Shown in pieces: positions 33,993 to 42,881 of a stretch of DNA of 64,000 nucleotides. The position numbers and the translations under genes were made by a program. The notes below the pieces were generated by a model. The model searched no databases. It had not been told where the DNA came from and was given only the letters and a program-made list of their open reading frames with translations. Each line of letters opens with the position of its first letter. The stretch's first letter is position 1. Source of the DNA: Butyrivibrio sp. AE2015 (lineage in GTDB: Bacteria > Bacillota > Clostridia > Lachnospirales > Lachnospiraceae). The stretch is from the NCBI RefSeq assembly GCF_000420825.1, contig NZ_ATVR01000018.1, positions 1 through 64,000 of the forward strand. Reading direction: 5' to 3'.

Positions 33993-35954
33993 TCAAATTC
34001 TTGAAATTCCATCATCGATGAAAAGCTCGTAGGCATCTTTTTCACATCCAAAGCATTCATAACTAATGTTATTGTAATCAATCTGTTCAGTTCTGCCTGC
34101 AGGTACTGCAAGTGGGAGCGCATGGCCTTTCTTGATAAACACTAATACTTCATTCAGCGCTGCCTCGATATAGTGATGGCCCTTTGATATGATTTCAACA
34201 TCGTAGTCTTTGTAGCTTCTAAATCTGCACAGCTTCATGTCTTCGGGAAGGTACACATATCTGCCGTTAGCATTCTGTTTATATACAGGTGCAACCATAA
34301 TGCTCTCGCCCACAAAAAGCTGGTCCTCTACTTCGTAAGCCATTTCATCTTCCGGATAATCAAAACATACAGGTCTGAACAGCATTTCGTCGTTATTTAC
34401 TGCCTTCATGAACTCTGAATAAAGGTACGGAATCAGAGCGTATCTGAGCCTAAGAATGTTTTTAAAGCTCTCTTTGTCAGTAAATCTGTAGAATTCCTGT
34501 CTTCTGGTGCCATCTGCTGAATGATTTCTGAAAAGAGGCGTGAAAATTCCAAACTCAGCCCATCTCATAAGCAGATCTTCTGTGACATCAGCCCCAAAGC
34601 CGCCAACATCAGCGCCACTATAGATAAAACCGCACATGTTGAGCGCCGGCATCTGCTGAATATTAAGCAGTAAGTGACTCCACCAGGATTTATTGTCACC
34701 GCACCAAACGCCGCCGTAGCGATGCATTCCTATATATGATGACCTCGAGAACATGAGAATTCTTTTATCTGGGGAAAGTCTCTCAAATGCCTCGCCCGCA
34801 GCTCTGGTCATATTATAGCCAAATAAATTGTGGACTTTGTCGTGGCGATATCTCTTACCTTTATACTCGTGGTAAAATCTCCTGTAATCCTCTTCGTTGT
34901 TGGCAAGTCCCCCGACTATATCCTGGAATTTAAAGAAGGATCTTATATCCAGATTTTTCCCCTCTAGCTCTTTTATCTGCTCAAAGACCTCTTTCAAATG
35001 GTCCTCGGTATAAAAAATAGCCGGTTCATTCATGTCGTTCCAAAAGCCGTCAATTCCATAGTCCAAAAGAACTTTATATTTTTCGCCAAACCATTTTCTG
35101 GCATCCTCGTTAAGGAAGTCAGGGAAATGCACTTTTCCGGGCCAAACCGCTGCAACAAGGTTCTCTCCATTTTCTTTTTTGCAAAAGAAATTATTCTTTA
35201 CCCCTTCTTCATAGACGTCATATCCTTCTTCAATCTTCACTCCTGCGTCAATGATCGGGACAAGATGTATGTTTCTGTCAGCCATTTCCTTCACAAATGC
35301 ACTAAAATCAGGAAATCTCTCATCGCTGACCGTGAAATCCTTATATCTTTCCATATAGTCGATGTCCAGGTACACGCTATCGATGGGAATATCCAGCTCA
35401 TCGTACCTGTCAACGACTTCCCTTACCTGGTCTTCATTCATGTAGCTCCATCTGCTCTGGCCAAATCCAAAAGCCCACCTTGGAGGAATATAGCTCTTTC
35501 CTATTATTCCACGGAACTCTTTTACAATCTCAAGGATGCTCTCGCCTTCAATCACGTAAACATAGGCATCCAAGTCCTCAAAAGCAATGGAAAAAAAGTC
35601 CTTATCCGTATATCCTATATCAAAAGAGACCCTGCCAGGCGTATCAACATACATTCCAAAGCCTTTTCCGTTTCCCCAGATAACAAAGAAATTCTGAGCA
35701 GCATAAAGAGATCTTTTGTCTTCTGTATGATTGGGATCATCTGAGCAATTGCTGACGTAGATATACCCCCTTTTATTTATTCCGCGAACAGTCTCACCAA
35801 GCCCGAAAACACGGTCTTTTGCACCCATATTATATTTCAGTTCATTTTTCCCCTGAACTCTTTCAAAATATGGGATTTCTTTTTCTTCATTGGCAAAGGA
35901 AACTACCACTGAATCTGTTTCTATGGGATTACCAATTTTGTATTTTTTGACCAT
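33993..35954 (-). CDS. Alpha-glycosidase, GH31
   Basis: 653 residues. GH31 retaining alpha-glycosidase; no signal peptide, so intracellular. The nucleophile Asp is in DGFWNDMNEP near residue 303 and the acid/base Asp in GGVWCGDNKSWW near 416; an N-terminal beta domain (GLGETVRGINKRG) precedes the barrel and a C-terminal beta domain (PVYKQNANGRYVYLP) follows. Most similar to alpha-glucosidases by the WNDMNEP form of the motif, but alpha-xylosidase activity cannot be excluded. The frame is open to 36026; the ATG at 35954, after GGAGGAG, begins the recognisable protein. Confidence 0.92.
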   Translation of the reverse strand: MVKKYKIGNPIETDSVVVSFANEEKEIPYFERVQGKNELKYNMGAKDRVFGLGETVRGINKRGYIYVSNCSDDPNHTEDKRSLYAAQNFFVIWGNGKGFGMYVDTPGRVSFDIGYTDKDFFSIAFEDLDAYVYVIEGESILEIVKEFRGIIGKSYIPPRWAFGFGQSRWSYMNEDQVREVVDRYDELDIPIDSVYLDIDYMERYKDFTVSDERFPDFSAFVKEMADRNIHLVPIIDAGVKIEEGYDVYEEGVKNNFFCKKENGENLVAAVWPGKVHFPDFLNEDARKWFGEKYKVLLDYGIDGFWNDMNEPAIFYTEDHLKEVFEQIKELEGKNLDIRSFFKFQDIVGGLANNEEDYRRFYHEYKGKRYRHDKVHNLFGYNMTRAAGEAFERLSPDKRILMFSRSSYIGMHRYGGVWCGDNKSWWSHLLLNIQQMPALNMCGFIYSGADVGGFGADVTEDLLMRWAEFGIFTPLFRNHSADGTRRQEFYRFTDKESFKNILRLRYALIPYLYSEFMKAVNNDEMLFRPVCFDYPEDEMAYEVEDQLFVGESIMVAPVYKQNANGRYVYLPEDMKLCRFRSYKDYDVEIISKGHHYIEAALNEVLVFIKKGHALPLAVPAGRTEQIDYNNISYECFGCEKDAYELFIDDGISRI

Positions 35955-36064
35955 TACCCCTTTACTCCTCCTACTGTGATTCCCTGTTTCATCTGGGTTT
36001 GAGCGATTATATATACCACTATACAAAATTCATTTTTTTTCCGCAATTCATGATTGAAAACCGG

Positions 36065-36092
36065 TTGAGAAAAACAACAAATATGATATGAT
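36065..36092 (+). promoter_or_regulatory. Promoter of the double-glycine peptide gene
   Basis: TTGAGA at 36065-36070, 16-nt spacer, TATGAT at 36087-36092. Transcription would begin about 36099, directly before the leader hairpin. Confidence 0.55.
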
Positions 36093-36101
36093 TTATTTAA
36101 C

Positions 36102-36138
36102 AGGCAAAGGCGTCGTTACATAAAGGCGTTCTTTGCCT
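36102..36138 (+). promoter_or_regulatory. 5'-leader hairpin of the double-glycine peptide gene
   Basis: AGGCAAAG at 36102-36109 and CTTTGCCT at 36131-36138 are perfect complements with a 21-base loop, located between the promoter and the AGGAGGTG ribosome site. It would be the very 5' end of the transcript and may stabilise it. Confidence 0.5.
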
Positions 36139-36164
36139 CTTCTAATAATAACAGGAGGTGCACT

Positions 36165-36446
36165 ATGGAGATTACAGAAAAACTAGACGCATTATTAGAA
36201 AAAGCCGGCAAAGACAGTGTTCTCAAAGACAAACTTTTAGCTACAAGAAAGTCTCCCAACCCCATTGCCGACTTTTGCGATATTGCAAATGAATATGGTA
36301 TTCAGATAAATGTTATGGACATAGTAAATCAAGGAGAAGAATTCTACGCAGAAATTAAGCGCAGCACCAATGGCGGCGGCGAAAACTCTCCTGATCTTGA
36401 TTTTCAGAATGACGAGTATTCTATTTTTATGATGAGACTACAATGA
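36165..36446 (+). CDS. Small Nif11-like protein with a triple-glycine motif (possible peptide precursor)
   Basis: 93 residues. The first 65 are amphipathic and acidic, ending GEEFYAEIKRSTNGGG, then a 20-residue tail without cysteine (ENSPDLDFQNDEYSIFMMRL...). The KLDALLEKAGKD and DFCDIANEYGI segments resemble Nif11-type leaders, whose precursors are cut after a double glycine. No modifying enzyme, peptidase or exporter is adjacent, so a secreted peptide is only a possibility; a stand-alone small protein is the alternative. Strong ribosome site AGGAGGTG, own promoter and leader hairpin. Confidence 0.6.
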   Translation: MEITEKLDALLEKAGKDSVLKDKLLATRKSPNPIADFCDIANEYGIQINVMDIVNQGEEFYAEIKRSTNGGGENSPDLDFQNDEYSIFMMRLQ

Positions 36447-36508
36447 GGATATACGAGAAAGAGGCTTGATTGATAGAAACTACCGCAGCCATTTCAGTGT
36501 CATATGCG

Positions 36509-37366
36509 TTATTTACTAGCTCTTCTCTGAACCATAAACTCACGAACATTTTTAGATTCCTCAAGATCCAGAGAGAATCCTAATTTCTCTGCCACATACA
36601 CTGAAAGCTCTTCAAAGAAATCGTACATCAAAAAGAGTTTTTCCCACATATCCTCGTAATCTCCTTTTGGGAACATCCCCTCGAATCGGGTCATCTCTTC
36701 TTCTGTCAGATAATTTTTTAAATACTTGCAGCACGCACCTGTTGTGACTTGGAAACCATTGTCTATGCCGATTTTCCAATTGATCATCTTGAGAAACATG
36801 TTCATCATGTACTCTTCCATCATACGGCGCGCATAGTAGAATTCATGCCTACAGAGCCCTTTTGTCACATAGTTGCTAATCCAACGAAACTCATTAACTG
36901 TTCCGAAAAATTCAAATTCGGTTGGCTTCTTAATATAAAAACATTCCTTGGAAGTTATATCCACAAGCTCTTTATAATCATCCTTATTTACCAGAACAGT
37001 CCGAGGCTCTGTAAACTCTACCTGTTTTCCTATCTCACTCACATCTATAAATGTCAGATCGATCCTGTTGCCATCCTTATACTGTGTGAGGTAAGCAAAG
37101 CGCGATCTGCCATTGTAATCATAGGGCTCGGCATAGTAATCATCAGGCATTTGCATTATAAGAATATCTCCGAATCGTTTCATGTAATCGTGGTCCCTGG
37201 TAAACTCGCGGATGTCAGATACAAAAAAAGTTATATCAAAATCTGAAAATTCATCGTGAACTGCTCCCTTTGTAACATTTGAGCCTTCCATGGTCACGGC
37301 ACGAATACGATCATCTTCCATTGCCGTTTTCAAGATCAAATCATACATTTCGTCATAAGATTTCAT
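36509..37366 (-). CDS. Aminoglycoside 6-adenylyltransferase-like nucleotidyltransferase
   Basis: 285 residues. N-terminal nucleotidyltransferase domain with MEGSN and DEFSDFDITFF (the metal-binding Asp pair), then LIMQMPDDYY, RIDLTFIDVSE and the C-terminal helical part, as in AadK/AadE. The family adenylylates streptomycin; whether this copy confers resistance is unknown, since such genes are also native in Firmicutes. The ATG at 37366 (MKSYDEMYDL) is preferred to a GTG at 37384. A small ORF (37353-37451) overlaps its start. Confidence 0.85.
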   Translation of the reverse strand: MKSYDEMYDLILKTAMEDDRIRAVTMEGSNVTKGAVHDEFSDFDITFFVSDIREFTRDHDYMKRFGDILIMQMPDDYYAEPYDYNGRSRFAYLTQYKDGNRIDLTFIDVSEIGKQVEFTEPRTVLVNKDDYKELVDITSKECFYIKKPTEFEFFGTVNEFRWISNYVTKGLCRHEFYYARRMMEEYMMNMFLKMINWKIGIDNGFQVTTGACCKYLKNYLTEEEMTRFEGMFPKGDYEDMWEKLFLMYDFFEELSVYVAEKLGFSLDLEESKNVREFMVQRRASK

Positions 37367-37451
37367 ACACAATTCTGCTTCCACTCTTCATATATTTGTT
37401 CTTCATCATAGTCGGGCAAAAGCCCTTCCATCCCTCAAAAAGATCACTCAT
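37353..37451 (-). CDS. Small ORF overlapping the start of the aminoglycoside transferase gene
   Basis: 32 codons, MSDLFEGWKGFCPTMM..., with a strong AAGGAGAGGG ribosome site, ending at a TGA 13 bases inside the following gene. The arrangement resembles a leader peptide or translationally coupled upstream ORF: ribosomes finishing it would be placed close to the start at 37366, which has only a weak site of its own. It is too short for the usual gene-size cut-off. Reality and role are inference. Confidence 0.5.
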   Translation of the reverse strand: MSDLFEGWKGFCPTMMKNKYMKSGSRIVYEIL

Positions 37452-37488
37452 ATCCCTCTCCTTTATATGACTGACAAAATCCTGAATC

Positions 37489-38580
37489 TCATCTTCCGAT
37501 AGTCAGCTTTAGCAGGTTTGGATATTCGCTGCTTTCCAGCCATTCATAACTGATTTTTTCCGTTAATCCTTTCAAAATAGAAAGTCCGAGATCATCTTCT
37601 GTTGAAGTTATATCAAAACGAGGTCCATTATAACTGAATGCCAGTTCAGCAACCTCACTCTGTTCTGAATATTCACATATCGTATTGATGCTCAAATCAT
37701 TCATTCCTGATACAAGAATACGCATAACTTCCTCAAACATGAGCGTAATATGTTTGGCCATCTTTGGAGCAATCTGATTTCTACTGCAATAAGCTGAAAT
37801 CTCGCCTACTACGCTGAGAAAATTATAATCACGACTATTAATATCAAGTTCCAACACCTTTAGTCTATGTATAAATCGTCGAGTATTCTCCCCTTTTGGA
37901 TTATCAAATATCTGCTCAGGACTTCCATCTTCATATATTTTTCCTTCATCCATGAAAAATACACGGTTACAGATGCTTTTGGCAAAATGCATCTCATGAG
38001 TAACGATCAGCATAGTTTTGCCAGTTTGAGCCAGGTCCCTGATAGCAGATTGCACCTCTCCAACCATTGTGGGATCAAGAGCACTAGTAGGTTCATCAAG
38101 CAAGATCACATCAGGATCCATCGCTAAAGCTCTAGCGATGGCCACGCGCTGTTTCTGGCCACCAGAAAGCTGATCAGGATAGTTTAATGCCTTTTCGCTA
38201 AGACCAACTTTTTTGAGCAGTTCCATGCCTCTATCATATGCTTGCTGCCTTGATTTGCCCAAAAGATCCACAGGTGCCAGCATTACGTTTTCTATTACCG
38301 TTTTATGATCAAACAAGTTAAAGCTCTGAAACACCATCCCCATCTTCTGTCGAACCTTGTTAATATCAGTCTTGGGATCAGTGATTTCCATATCATCCAA
38401 CCAGATTCTTCCCTCGGTCGGTTTCTCTAATTGATTGATACAACGCAGCAGCGTACTTTTTCCAGTTCCCGATGGCCCAATTACAGATATAACATCCCCG
38501 TCATGTATTTCAACGCTAACATCCTTAAGTGGAGTGACATCTTGATATGACTTTTTCAAGTGCTCTATTCTGATCATCAA
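37489..38580 (-). CDS. Amino-acid ABC transporter ATPase fused to a GHKL-like domain
   Basis: 363 residues. Residues 1-240 are a GlnQ-type polar amino-acid transporter ATPase: Walker A GPSGTGKST at 35-43, LSGGQKQRVAIARAL, VILLDEPTSALDP. The extra C-terminal 120 residues do not belong to that family; they read like a degenerate GHKL (RsbW-like) ATPase, with KHITLMFEEVMRIL at the N-box position, YNGPRFD at the G1 position and DLGLSILKGLTEKISYE afterwards. The N-box Asn is missing. A regulatory role is inferred. Start codon overlaps the stop of the permease gene (ATGA), so the two are coupled. Confidence 0.85.
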   Translation of the reverse strand: MMIRIEHLKKSYQDVTPLKDVSVEIHDGDVISVIGPSGTGKSTLLRCINQLEKPTEGRIWLDDMEITDPKTDINKVRQKMGMVFQSFNLFDHKTVIENVMLAPVDLLGKSRQQAYDRGMELLKKVGLSEKALNYPDQLSGGQKQRVAIARALAMDPDVILLDEPTSALDPTMVGEVQSAIRDLAQTGKTMLIVTHEMHFAKSICNRVFFMDEGKIYEDGSPEQIFDNPKGENTRRFIHRLKVLELDINSRDYNFLSVVGEISAYCSRNQIAPKMAKHITLMFEEVMRILVSGMNDLSINTICEYSEQSEVAELAFSYNGPRFDITSTEDDLGLSILKGLTEKISYEWLESSEYPNLLKLTIGR

Positions 38581-40133
38581 TGCTTGATTCCCTTCAAAAT
38601 CTCTGACTCTTTACGACGTTTAGGATTGATATTCACACTAATTCTCCCAACCCCAAAGCCAACCAGCGTTTCCAAAGCAAAATATATAACCGTAATGGCA
38701 ATTAGTGGAAAAAATGCTTCATATGTACGTCCTCGTATAATATCTCCTATTTTTGTAAGATCCTGCACTGCAATGTAACCAACTATTGCTGTCGACTTAA
38801 TCAAACTAACAATTTCCCCTTTATATGCAGGTAGCACAAAAGGCATTACCTGTGGCAGGATAATCTTGTAGAAGGTTTGACGTTCTGAATACCCAAGCGC
38901 ATATGCTCCTTCATACTGTCCGATTCCAACTGCACCTACACCTGTCTTTAATAAACCGAACACAGAAGCTCCAAATGTTAGAGTAAAACCAATTATAGCC
39001 ACTAATACACCACTAATGGCTATTGAACCAAATATTACGTAAAAAAGAATCATTAGCAGCACCACCATTGGCATGCCCTGTATCAACCACATAAAAAATT
39101 GTGTAACAATGTTGGCCACGGGATTACCGTTTCGGCATGACATAAATACCACAAATCCTAGCGCTGTTCCAAACAGTACTGCAAATATCGTAATAATCAG
39201 AGTAGTCAGAATTCCTTTTTGAAATAATTGCCAGCGATTTTCTCGTATAAAGGTCTTATTAAAGCTTTCACTAATACTGTCCCAAAAAGAATCGTTATAC
39301 TCAGCGTTTTCTTTGAGAATCATAGCAACAGTGCCCCCGGAAAAGTTAGGTTTTGAGAAAAGAACGCTTTCGGCACGTTCAGGTGTAATACTGATGCCGG
39401 CTAATGCAAAATCACATTTACTTGTCTGAATTGCTGGCAGTATCCCGTCAAAATTCATGTCTATGATGTTAAGACCATACCCGCTGTATTCACAAAACAT
39501 AGCGGCAAGCTCAATATCATATCCCACCACCTTGCCGTCTCTCATATATTCAAATGGTGCATATCCCGATTCTGTAGCCAGTTTAAGAACACCTTTTTTT
39601 GCTTCCAGCCTGCTAATATCCGGCATCGTCTTATCTGCCTCATTTTCACTGAACCACTTGACTGAAAGCTCTTCAAGGGTTTCTTCTGGAAGGTGCTCCA
39701 AAAATGCATTAAATTGATCCCTTAGCTGTTCTCCATCCCGAGTCTTAGGAAATATTGGTGCAAAATCATAACTATCAAGATACTCTGGCAAATATACAAC
39801 GTACTTGCTCTCACGCATCAATATTTGAGCCACAGCCTCATCAACAATAAAAGCATCAATCTTTTTACCTATGAGAGCCGCCAATAGATCAGCTTTACCA
39901 TTGTAGTATTCCAAATGAGCTTCCGGCATTTTTTCACGTACAGATGCATCGAAACTGGTGCCGGTCTGAATACCTATCCGCTTTCCGTTCAGATCTGATA
40001 AAGAATCGATCACATGGTCATTCTGCTCCGACGCCGTACATATAACCGATTCCTTTAATACTATCAGGATACCGACAAGAACAGCTGCCAATAAAAAGAG
40101 AATCGTTGACTTTCCAATAGTTTTTTTCTTCAT
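38577..40133 (-). CDS. Fused substrate-binding and permease protein of an amino-acid ABC transporter
   Basis: 518 residues. One signal-anchor helix (about 8-27), then two tandem SBP_bac_3-type regions: a partial one (about 40-160, LSDLNGKRIGIQTGTSF) and a full one (about 175-295, ATESGYAPFEYMRDGKVVGYD), followed by a His/Glu/Gln-type permease domain (about 300-510, five membrane spans, EAA loop GYSERQTFYKIILPQVMP). Such fusions (GlnP-like) import glutamine or other polar amino acids. The ATG at 40133 is chosen; a GTG at 40154 opens the frame but lacks a better site. Confidence 0.88.
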   Translation of the reverse strand: MKKKTIGKSTILFLLAAVLVGILIVLKESVICTASEQNDHVIDSLSDLNGKRIGIQTGTSFDASVREKMPEAHLEYYNGKADLLAALIGKKIDAFIVDEAVAQILMRESKYVVYLPEYLDSYDFAPIFPKTRDGEQLRDQFNAFLEHLPEETLEELSVKWFSENEADKTMPDISRLEAKKGVLKLATESGYAPFEYMRDGKVVGYDIELAAMFCEYSGYGLNIIDMNFDGILPAIQTSKCDFALAGISITPERAESVLFSKPNFSGGTVAMILKENAEYNDSFWDSISESFNKTFIRENRWQLFQKGILTTLIITIFAVLFGTALGFVVFMSCRNGNPVANIVTQFFMWLIQGMPMVVLLMILFYVIFGSIAISGVLVAIIGFTLTFGASVFGLLKTGVGAVGIGQYEGAYALGYSERQTFYKIILPQVMPFVLPAYKGEIVSLIKSTAIVGYIAVQDLTKIGDIIRGRTYEAFFPLIAITVIYFALETLVGFGVGRISVNINPKRRKESEILKGIKH

Positions 40134-40232
40134 ATAAATTAACTTCCCTGGCACTCACATTCATCGTTATATCGTGTTTCTATATGCTATTAATTATACA
40201 TCCCATAGCTAAAGATTCAAGGAAACAGTGTT

Positions 40233-40886
40233 TTAATTGCCAAGCTGCATAAGCCTTGATTTTAGGCATCTGTATATTATTTCATTTCCGGCATCATTTG
40301 GATGAAGACCGTCAGGGCAATATCTTTCTCTTAAAAAATCCTCCTGGGGCTGAATCCCGCTTTCTTTATACAGGTCTACTACAGGAAGCGAGTAATACTG
40401 CGCAACCTCGCGTATTATCTCAACATAGTCAGAAAGTGTCCCCCAATTGCGGATTCCTCTTTCGTTATAAACTCTGTTCTCATCTGTTCTATGAAGAGGT
40501 GTCATTACAATAACAATTGCCTTGGGATATTTTTTCAATATTTTCTGATACAGATCATGCAGTGCCCCATAGAAAGTGTCCGGTGTGCGGTCGGTCATGC
40601 ATCCCTTCGCTGCGTCTCCATGACCATAGTCGTTAGTGCCTCCAAATATTACAACAACATCAGCATTGTTATCCATAGCATCAACTCTAGATGCGAAATA
40701 CTGATCCATTCTCTCATCATAGGGAACCTGCTGATTGGCTATTCTTGTTCCTCCAATGCCATATCCCCTGCAAATGCATCCATCCTTCTCAAATCTTTTC
40801 CAGAAAAAGAACTCCGGAGAAGAAGCTCCGTGTCCTTCTGTAATGCTGTCCCCAAGAAAGTTGATCTTTAATCCTTCAAGTCTCAT
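40233..40886 (-). CDS. SGNH/GDSL-family hydrolase
   Basis: 217 residues. Blocks I, III and V of SGNH esterases: INFLGDSITEGHGA (nucleophile Ser), GGTNDYGHG and DGLHPNDAGN (Asp and His). No signal peptide, so intracellular. In fibre degraders such enzymes often remove acetyl groups from imported oligosaccharides; that is inference. Chosen start ATG 40886 (MRLEGLKINF) lies 13 bases after GGAGG; a TTG at 40907 is in frame but has no site. Downstream, on the same strand, are amino-acid transport genes in a separate unit. Confidence 0.88.
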   Translation of the reverse strand: MRLEGLKINFLGDSITEGHGASSPEFFFWKRFEKDGCICRGYGIGGTRIANQQVPYDERMDQYFASRVDAMDNNADVVVIFGGTNDYGHGDAAKGCMTDRTPDTFYGALHDLYQKILKKYPKAIVIVMTPLHRTDENRVYNERGIRNWGTLSDYVEIIREVAQYYSLPVVDLYKESGIQPQEDFLRERYCPDGLHPNDAGNEIIYRCLKSRLMQLGN

Positions 40887-40943
40887 TGCCTGTTGTACTC
40901 CTCCCAAATATCTTTAATACAGACAATTATAGTATTTTTTCTC

Positions 40944-40969
40944 AAAATGGACCACTAACCCCGTCCCTC
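40944..40969 (-). repeat. GGGACGG-box repeat, copy 1
   Basis: 26 bases (AAAATGGACCACTAACC then CCGTCCCTC on the plus strand) that recur with one mismatch at 50923-50948. It contains the stop codon of the 61-residue gene and encodes its last residues EGRG. Confidence 0.7.
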
Positions 40970-41140
40970 TAGGCACAATCTGATCAGTTCGTCAATCTGC
41001 GCCGTTGCAAGGCATCCGGCTTTTGTCTTGATAGGAGGAGCCCCCGGGCCAATCTTATCATTGGCAAAAGAAATATCTTCTACTGAAAGCAAAAGCTCTG
41101 ATTCTCCCCAATACTTAAGCTCCGGTAACATCTTAGCCAT
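40955..41140 (-). CDS. Small protein at the end of the sugar operon
   Basis: 61 residues beginning MAKMLPELKYWGESEL. Strong GGAGGGG ribosome site five bases before the ATG and only 18 bases after the stop of the lipoprotein gene, so it belongs to the GH2/LplBCA transcript. Middle section GPGAPPIKTKAG is glycine/proline-rich; no membrane span, no known motif. Its last codons and stop lie in a repeat element that also occurs at 50923-50948, so the natural C-terminus may have been replaced by repeat insertion. Function unknown. Confidence 0.6.
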   Translation of the reverse strand: MAKMLPELKYWGESELLLSVEDISFANDKIGPGAPPIKTKAGCLATAQIDELIRLCLEGRG

Positions 41141-41158
41141 TTTGCCCCTCCAAACAAG

Positions 41159-42826
41159 TTATTTTGTAAAATGTTCTCTTCTTTCTGCATCAATTGTCTC
41201 TACTCCGGCATCCTTTAATGCTTCTTTATATTCCTCAAAAGTAGCATCAAAATCAGCTTCAGAGCATGTAAGAAGTTTAACTGCCCACTCCTCTTTGACA
41301 AGATTGATATCTGCTGAAAGTTCTGCCTGAGAAGGTGATGTATAAAGCGAATCATCAATATCGTTGATGTAATCACCGGTCAGAGCATTTTTATAATCAC
41401 GCAGAACATGATCCTCATATCCAGGATATTTAAGTGAAGTGCTCTTACTGAATGCCTCATCATTCTCGAAATATCCAGCATTTCCTGTCAGGAACAGATC
41501 TCCTGCAATCCAGTCCTTATCAGCTGTATTATAGGAAGCATCTTTAATGATCGGAACCCCATCTTCAAGTGTATAGTGCTCTCCTTCAAAACCGTGATAG
41601 ATTGTAAATCCACCTTCTTTAGTGCAGAGCCAGTCAAGATATGTCATACATGCTTCGACTGTGGTCTCATCAGCGCTCTTTGGGCAAAAAGCAATCAGTC
41701 CACCAGGAGAATAGATAGTGCTATACTGCTTTCCATCCCATATATTTTTTAGAGGTGCAATAGAAACGATATCTGCATCAGGATCATTTTCTCTAAGTGT
41801 CTGGAGTCTGCTTCCTCTTGAAAGATCAACAGATGCAATAACATGATCCTCAAATGTTGCATATTTGCCATTTACAATAAAGCTTGTGAAATCATCATTT
41901 GAACGAGCATAACTTTCAAGATCCATAAGTCCGTTGTTGTAGCACTTATTCTTGAATCTGTACAGTTCTCTCATTCCTTCATCGTAGTAATCTCTTGTAA
42001 GTTTACATGCAATAAGAGACTCTGTAGGATCTGTAGCAAGTTTTGAGAATGCTCCAAGGAAATATCCATCATCCCATGTGCTGATTCCGAATACATCTGT
42101 ACGACCGTCAGGATTTTCTTTTACCATCTTATCAACAAAAGCGTAGAGTTCATCAGGAGTTGTAGGCTCCTTAAGTCCAAGCTCATCCATCCAGTCTTTT
42201 CTTACATAGAAATTACTTCTTGCTGTTGTAGCTCTTCTTGCAATGATGCCGCAAAGCTCATCGCCGCCTGTCAATCTGCCGTAATCAATTACTTCCTGTC
42301 CAAGATACTTCTTCATATTAAGGGCCTGATCATCTCCATCAATGAACTCGGATAAATCCCATACTCCGCCCTGCTCATAGTATTCCTGCGCAATTGAATA
42401 AGTATAAGTAAGTACAATGTCAGGAGCAGTTCCGCCTGCCATAGCACTTCTAAGCCATGTCACCTCATCTCCTCTTGGAACAGGAACAAACTCAACATTG
42501 ATTCCAACCTCTCCCATTTTTTCCTGAATATATTTAGTCCACTTATTATCAGTTATGGTCGCCCCTGCTGGTGAATTTTCTCTATCCCAAAGTTCAACTT
42601 TTATAGTTACATCGTCAAACTGTTTAGAACCAAATGTTGTCTGATACTTACTTTGTGTTTCACCGGATGCTGAATTATCTTCGCTCTGTGAAGCTGTAGT
42701 TGCAGCCACAGATGACTCTTTTGAGTCAGCAGGTTTATTCTCTGCACTATTGCTGCTTCCGCATCCTGAGAGCAGCGTTACAACCGTAGATAAAGCAAGA
42801 ACTGTAGAAATAAACTTTTTTCTCAT
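41159..42826 (-). CDS. Sugar ABC transporter substrate-binding lipoprotein (LplA-type)
   Basis: 555 residues from ATG 42826, which follows AAGGAAAAAGG; an in-frame TTG-type extension to 42868 has no site. Lipobox LLSGC near residue 20, Ser/Glu-rich linker, then a large family 1 solute-binding domain (FVPVPRGDEVTWLRSAMAGG, SPGGLIAFCPKSADE). It should bind an oligosaccharide outside the cell. The same operon encodes a GH2 enzyme, so the ligand is probably a beta-linked galactoside, glucuronide or mannoside; inference. Confidence 0.88.
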   Translation of the reverse strand: MRKKFISTVLALSTVVTLLSGCGSSNSAENKPADSKESSVAATTASQSEDNSASGETQSKYQTTFGSKQFDDVTIKVELWDRENSPAGATITDNKWTKYIQEKMGEVGINVEFVPVPRGDEVTWLRSAMAGGTAPDIVLTYTYSIAQEYYEQGGVWDLSEFIDGDDQALNMKKYLGQEVIDYGRLTGGDELCGIIARRATTARSNFYVRKDWMDELGLKEPTTPDELYAFVDKMVKENPDGRTDVFGISTWDDGYFLGAFSKLATDPTESLIACKLTRDYYDEGMRELYRFKNKCYNNGLMDLESYARSNDDFTSFIVNGKYATFEDHVIASVDLSRGSRLQTLRENDPDADIVSIAPLKNIWDGKQYSTIYSPGGLIAFCPKSADETTVEACMTYLDWLCTKEGGFTIYHGFEGEHYTLEDGVPIIKDASYNTADKDWIAGDLFLTGNAGYFENDEAFSKSTSLKYPGYEDHVLRDYKNALTGDYINDIDDSLYTSPSQAELSADINLVKEEWAVKLLTCSEADFDATFEEYKEALKDAGVETIDAERREHFTK

Positions 42827-42881
42827 ACCTTTTTCCTTCCTCTCTGAAACTAAATTGTTTATGATCACCTTGCGGTTTTCA

